Positions 15,104-17,002 of a stretch of DNA of 17,002 bases are shown here, piece by piece. How positions within the stretch are numbered: the stretch's first letter is position 1; every line of letters begins with the position of its first letter. Under the pieces are notes generated by a model. It saw only the letters and a list, made by a program, of their open reading frames with translations. It had not been told where the DNA came from and searched no databases. The DNA is from Scalindua sp964437425. Lineage in GTDB: Bacteria; Planctomycetota; Brocadiia; Brocadiales; Scalinduaceae. Position numbers and translations under genes: made by a program. The DNA lies in the NCBI GenBank assembly GCA_964437425.1, contig CAYTGO010000064.1, positions 1 to 17,002 on the forward strand, given 5' to 3'.

Positions 15104-15291
15104 AACAGTCCTCCCTTTTTTAGAAAATTTGCAAAAATAACTCGCTTATCCAACCCGAACCAACAAACAGTAAAATGACAGAGTGTCCAATCTGCCTGAG
15201 GTTTCAGTACACAATCTATTTCTCTATTATCGTCGTATTGTAATTTAACTTTACCAACAATCTGTGCAAGGTATCTATATTGAGATAACAT
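15100..15291 (-). CDS. Possible 63-residue ORF overlapping the next gene by ATGA
   Basis: This ORF starts at ATG 15291 and ends in a TGA that overlaps the ATG of the membrane protein gene, a classic coupled arrangement. A plausible promoter lies just upstream (15339-15367). Against it, there is no good ribosome site, the protein is basic with no recognisable domain, and a single 4-bp overlap can arise by chance. If it is not translated, this stretch is a leader of about 230 nt for the small membrane protein gene. Confidence 0.25.
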   Translation of the reverse strand: MLSQYRYLAQIVGKVKLQYDDNREIDCVLKPQADWTLCHFTVCWFGLDKRVIFANFLKKGGLL

Positions 15292-15338
15292 CGATATTTT
15301 CTTATACGAACTTAGAGATTGAATTTAATAAAATAAAA

Positions 15339-15367
15339 TTTATAATCTGCCTGAATAAGCAATTGAA
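15339..15367 (-). promoter_or_regulatory. Possible promoter for the small membrane protein unit
   Basis: On the minus strand TTCAAT (15367-15362) and TATAAA (15344-15339) are 17 bp apart. The -10 matches well and the -35 poorly. Its upstream edge borders the phased repeats at 15378-15407. Confidence 0.35.
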
Positions 15368-15377
15368 TAATCATCCT

Positions 15378-15407
15378 GCGAACAATAGCGATTATTAGCG
15401 AATTTGT
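15378..15407. repeat. Three phased 10-bp repeats in the divergent control region
   Basis: GCGAACAATA, GCGATTATTA and GCGAATTTGT follow one another without gaps at 15378, 15388 and 15398. GCGA recurs exactly every 10 bp, one helical turn, followed each time by an AT-rich six. They lie just upstream of the -35 elements on both strands, so they could bind the XRE/S24 repressor co-operatively or form a bent site. The function is inferred. Confidence 0.55.
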
Positions 15408-15431
15408 CAAGTAATAAATTCGTTGTATATT
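15399..15431 (+). promoter_or_regulatory. Promoter and operator dyad of the XRE/S24 repressor
   Basis: CGAATTT (15399-15405) and AAATTCG (15416-15422) form a 7-bp dyad with a 10-nt centre. It overlaps a -35-like TTGTCA (15404-15409), which is followed after 16 bp by TATATT (15426-15431) directly against the ATG at 15432. Such an operator would suit autorepression. The -10 is too close to the ATG for normal initiation, so either the promoter or the start codon may be wrong. Confidence 0.4.
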
Positions 15432-16106
15432 ATGGACATCCTACATCACATAGATAAGTTTATAGCATCACAGCACTTAAAGAGAGGAGAGTTTGCGAAC
15501 TTGATTTCGCTATCAAGCAGCTATGTATCAGAAATCCTCAGCGGCAAACGCGATATATCATTAAAATTTAAAAAAGGATTCCAATCAGCTTTTGGTTTTT
15601 CACTTGAAGAACTACCCCACAGAGTTCATATTTCACCGCAAGCCAACTCGACACTTGACCCTAACATAGGAACTGACAACTCAATCTATTGCAAAATTCC
15701 ACTTTTTAATATCAAGGCAGCTTCCGGACATGAGACCTTTGTAAATGATGAGAAAATTGGTGCGGATCTAGTGTTTCGAAGAGATTGGTTGGACAGAGAG
15801 CTGAAGTCAAACCCCGATAATCTATTTATTCTCAGTGCCGGTTCAGACTCCATGGAGCCCACTATTCAGCATGACGCCCTACTGATTGTAGACAAGAGCA
15901 CTGACAGGATTTTAACAGAGGGGATATATATTCTGCGGAGAGGTGATACAATCCTCATAAAAAGGATCAGGAAACTCTCAGAAGATACGATAGAACTCAT
16001 CAGCGACAACCCAGCATATGGCAAGGAGACAATAATGCTGAACAACCAACCTGAGGTCGCAATTCTAGGTAAAGTAATTTATATCTGGAGTGGAAGGAAG
16101 ATATAA
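15432..16106 (+). CDS. XRE helix-turn-helix / S24 peptidase-like repressor (LexA-CI type)
   Basis: The 224-residue protein joins an N-terminal Cro/CI-type DNA-binding domain (about 4-62; LKRGEFANLISLSSSYVSEILSGKR) to a C-terminal LexA/CI-type S24 domain. The catalytic pair is visible: Ser140 in SDSMEPTI and Lys177 in GDTILIKRI. The stretch PLFNIKAASGH (90-100) lies where such proteins carry the Ala-Gly self-cleavage bond; here it reads A-S-G, so cleavage is uncertain. Relatives are phage-type or stress repressors inactivated through RecA or by other signals. No phage genes are nearby, so it looks like a chromosomal regulator. ATG 15432 has no ribosome site; TTG 15423 is an alternative but no better. 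An SGNH hydrolase gene follows after 16 bp. Confidence 0.88.
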   Translation: MDILHHIDKFIASQHLKRGEFANLISLSSSYVSEILSGKRDISLKFKKGFQSAFGFSLEELPHRVHISPQANSTLDPNIGTDNSIYCKIPLFNIKAASGHETFVNDEKIGADLVFRRDWLDRELKSNPDNLFILSAGSDSMEPTIQHDALLIVDKSTDRILTEGIYILRRGDTILIKRIRKLSEDTIELISDNPAYGKETIMLNNQPEVAILGKVIYIWSGRKI

Positions 16107-16122
16107 AAGAGGATACTTTGTA

Positions 16123-16902
16123 ATGAGAAGGCATGGTTCACCTGTTTTTGTCTGTATCGCCATAGTTTACCTCACTGTTTCACTCCTGCTATCTTCACTG
16201 CTCTTTGCAAAGGAGATCGTTGTCGCAATAGGTGACAGCATTACTCAAGCCGACACACACTGGACTGTAAATAGGCACAGGAACACAATACAAGGTGGTT
16301 GGGTTACCAGACTTGTAAATCTTCTGCAGAAGAATTTCCCTGGTGAATACGAAGTTATCAATAAGGGAATTAACGGTGATACGGCTCAGGGAGTGTTAAG
16401 AAGATTGGACAGAGATGTGATTCTTCTACAACCTGACATTGTTATTGTTGCAATCGGAACAAATGATATATTTGACAGATTGAGTGCTGACCCAAACTCA
16501 ACTCCTGATACATACCAAGCCACCATTGCAAAGATATTCAACAAGCTGCAACTGAAGCTACCCGACACACTTGTCTTTACCATGGGCATGACAACATCAC
16601 TGAGGAAATATGCCCAAATAAGATTTGGAAATTTCCTCCCGCAACAGGATGTAGTGCAGTCTGTTTTTGACGATTACAACTATATTCTCAGGGGGCTGAC
16701 AAGGAATCACAAGTTCTTCTATGTTGATCTCCCATCCCACTGGCCGGGAGACGTAGAGGAGAGTTGGAAATTCTGCGCGGATGGTATTCATCCAAACAAT
16801 GCAGGCTACGATCTTATGACGGAAATCCTGTATGATGCCCTTACGTCAACAGCTCTATCTCCAAAACAAAGAAACGAAACAATAGAATCAGTCATTCCGT
16901 GA
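16123..16902 (+). CDS. Secreted SGNH/GDSL-family hydrolase
   Basis: I chose ATG 16123 because AGAGGA lies 9 nt upstream and the product then begins with a normal signal peptide (basic MRRHG, hydrophobic 8-28, cleavage near LLFA-K). GTG 16090 would overlap the previous gene. The 259 residues show the four SGNH blocks: GDSI (Ser39), NKGINGDT (block II Gly), IGTND (Asn114) and DGIHPN (Asp220 and His223). The fold covers esterases, lipases and carbohydrate deacetylases, acting here outside the cytoplasm. The substrate cannot be read from the sequence; acyl or acetyl groups on glycans or lipids are typical. It follows the XRE/S24 gene by 16 bp, so the two are probably one operon. A hairpin overlaps its stop codon. 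Confidence 0.9.
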   Translation: MRRHGSPVFVCIAIVYLTVSLLLSSLLFAKEIVVAIGDSITQADTHWTVNRHRNTIQGGWVTRLVNLLQKNFPGEYEVINKGINGDTAQGVLRRLDRDVILLQPDIVIVAIGTNDIFDRLSADPNSTPDTYQATIAKIFNKLQLKLPDTLVFTMGMTTSLRKYAQIRFGNFLPQQDVVQSVFDDYNYILRGLTRNHKFFYVDLPSHWPGDVEESWKFCADGIHPNNAGYDLMTEILYDALTSTALSPKQRNETIESVIP

Positions 16903-16934
16903 TAACAGCGGGAGGGTTATATTTCCGTTATCAC
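16899..16934. terminator. Hairpin overlapping the stops of two convergent genes
   Basis: GTGATAAC (16899-16906) pairs with GTTATCAC (16927-16934), and GGGA/TTCC can extend the stem inside after a small bulge. It includes the TGA of the hydrolase gene and the TAA of the opposing receiver gene. There is no U-run on either strand, so it may end or protect transcripts only weakly. Confidence 0.5.
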
Positions 16935-17002
16935 ATTCCGCAATGTCTTATCAAGTTCGCGAATATCGTGCGGTTTGGCAAGTACACCTTTAAAACCATA
17001 TT
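16917..17002 (-). CDS. C-terminal tip of a response-regulator receiver domain, cut by window edge
   Basis: Only the last 27 codons are in the window, ending in TAA at 16917-16919. The translation, about YGFKGVLAKPHDIRELDKTL then RNVITEI, matches the end of a CheY-like receiver: the conserved Lys-Pro of strand 5 followed by helix 5. With the receiver at the very C terminus and the phrase GFKGVLAKP, the parent is likely a hybrid sensor histidine kinase, though a single-domain response regulator is possible. It is convergent with the SGNH hydrolase gene. Confidence 0.75.
   Translation of the reverse strand, partial: YGFKGVLAKPHDIRELDKTLRNVITEI

Overview
The window is AT-rich bacterial DNA with closely packed genes. 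Its contents are a quinol-type nitric oxide reductase, a membrane-anchored monohaem cytochrome c, a TlpA/ResA-like thioredoxin, a pyruvate phosphate dikinase, a NifU/IscU scaffold, a PerR-type regulator and long TPR proteins. This mix fits an anaerobic or microaerophilic, cytochrome-rich chemotroph. An anammox-type planctomycete (Brocadiales, for example a Scalindua relative) is my best guess, but it rests on overall gene style and no marker gene for the group is present. I see no tRNA, rRNA, CRISPR array, transposase or prophage structural gene.

Left block (1-4015, minus strand): purH is followed after 55 bp by a lipoprotein that looks like a shortened MltA lytic transglycosylase. Next come a REP-like perfect hairpin and a 460-bp spacer, and then the N-terminal 367 residues of a qNOR that runs off the left edge. 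A direct repeat of two 9-mers at an 11-bp period lies just upstream of the qNOR gene. The purH/ppdK divergent spacer (4016-4419) carries a good purH promoter and two perfect odd-centred palindromes, one of them over the probable ppdK -10 region.

Centre (4420-9570, plus strand): ppdK has an extra lysine-rich segment of about 40 residues. It is followed with zero spacing by a 779-residue coiled-coil plus 19-repeat TPR protein. A bidirectional terminator closes the unit.

Middle right (9620-11663, minus strand): a PHP-family histidinol phosphatase and a CXXCH membrane protein form a probable two-gene operon, followed by an IscU/NifU scaffold gene. A plus-strand gene (12023-13630) encodes a phosphoenolpyruvate mutase fused to a nucleotidyltransferase, the entry step of phosphonate synthesis, with no other phosphonate gene in view.

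Right block (13658-17002): a PerR-like Fur regulator lies upstream of a TlpA-like thioredoxin. A small single-span membrane protein is divergent from an XRE/S24 LexA-CI-like repressor, with three helically phased 10-bp repeats and a dyad between them. The repressor probably shares an operon with a secreted SGNH hydrolase. The window ends in the C-terminal tip of a response-regulator receiver domain. The most interesting items are the control region at 15378-15431, the compacted MltA-like lipoprotein, the ppdK-TPR coupling and the isolated PEP mutase fusion.
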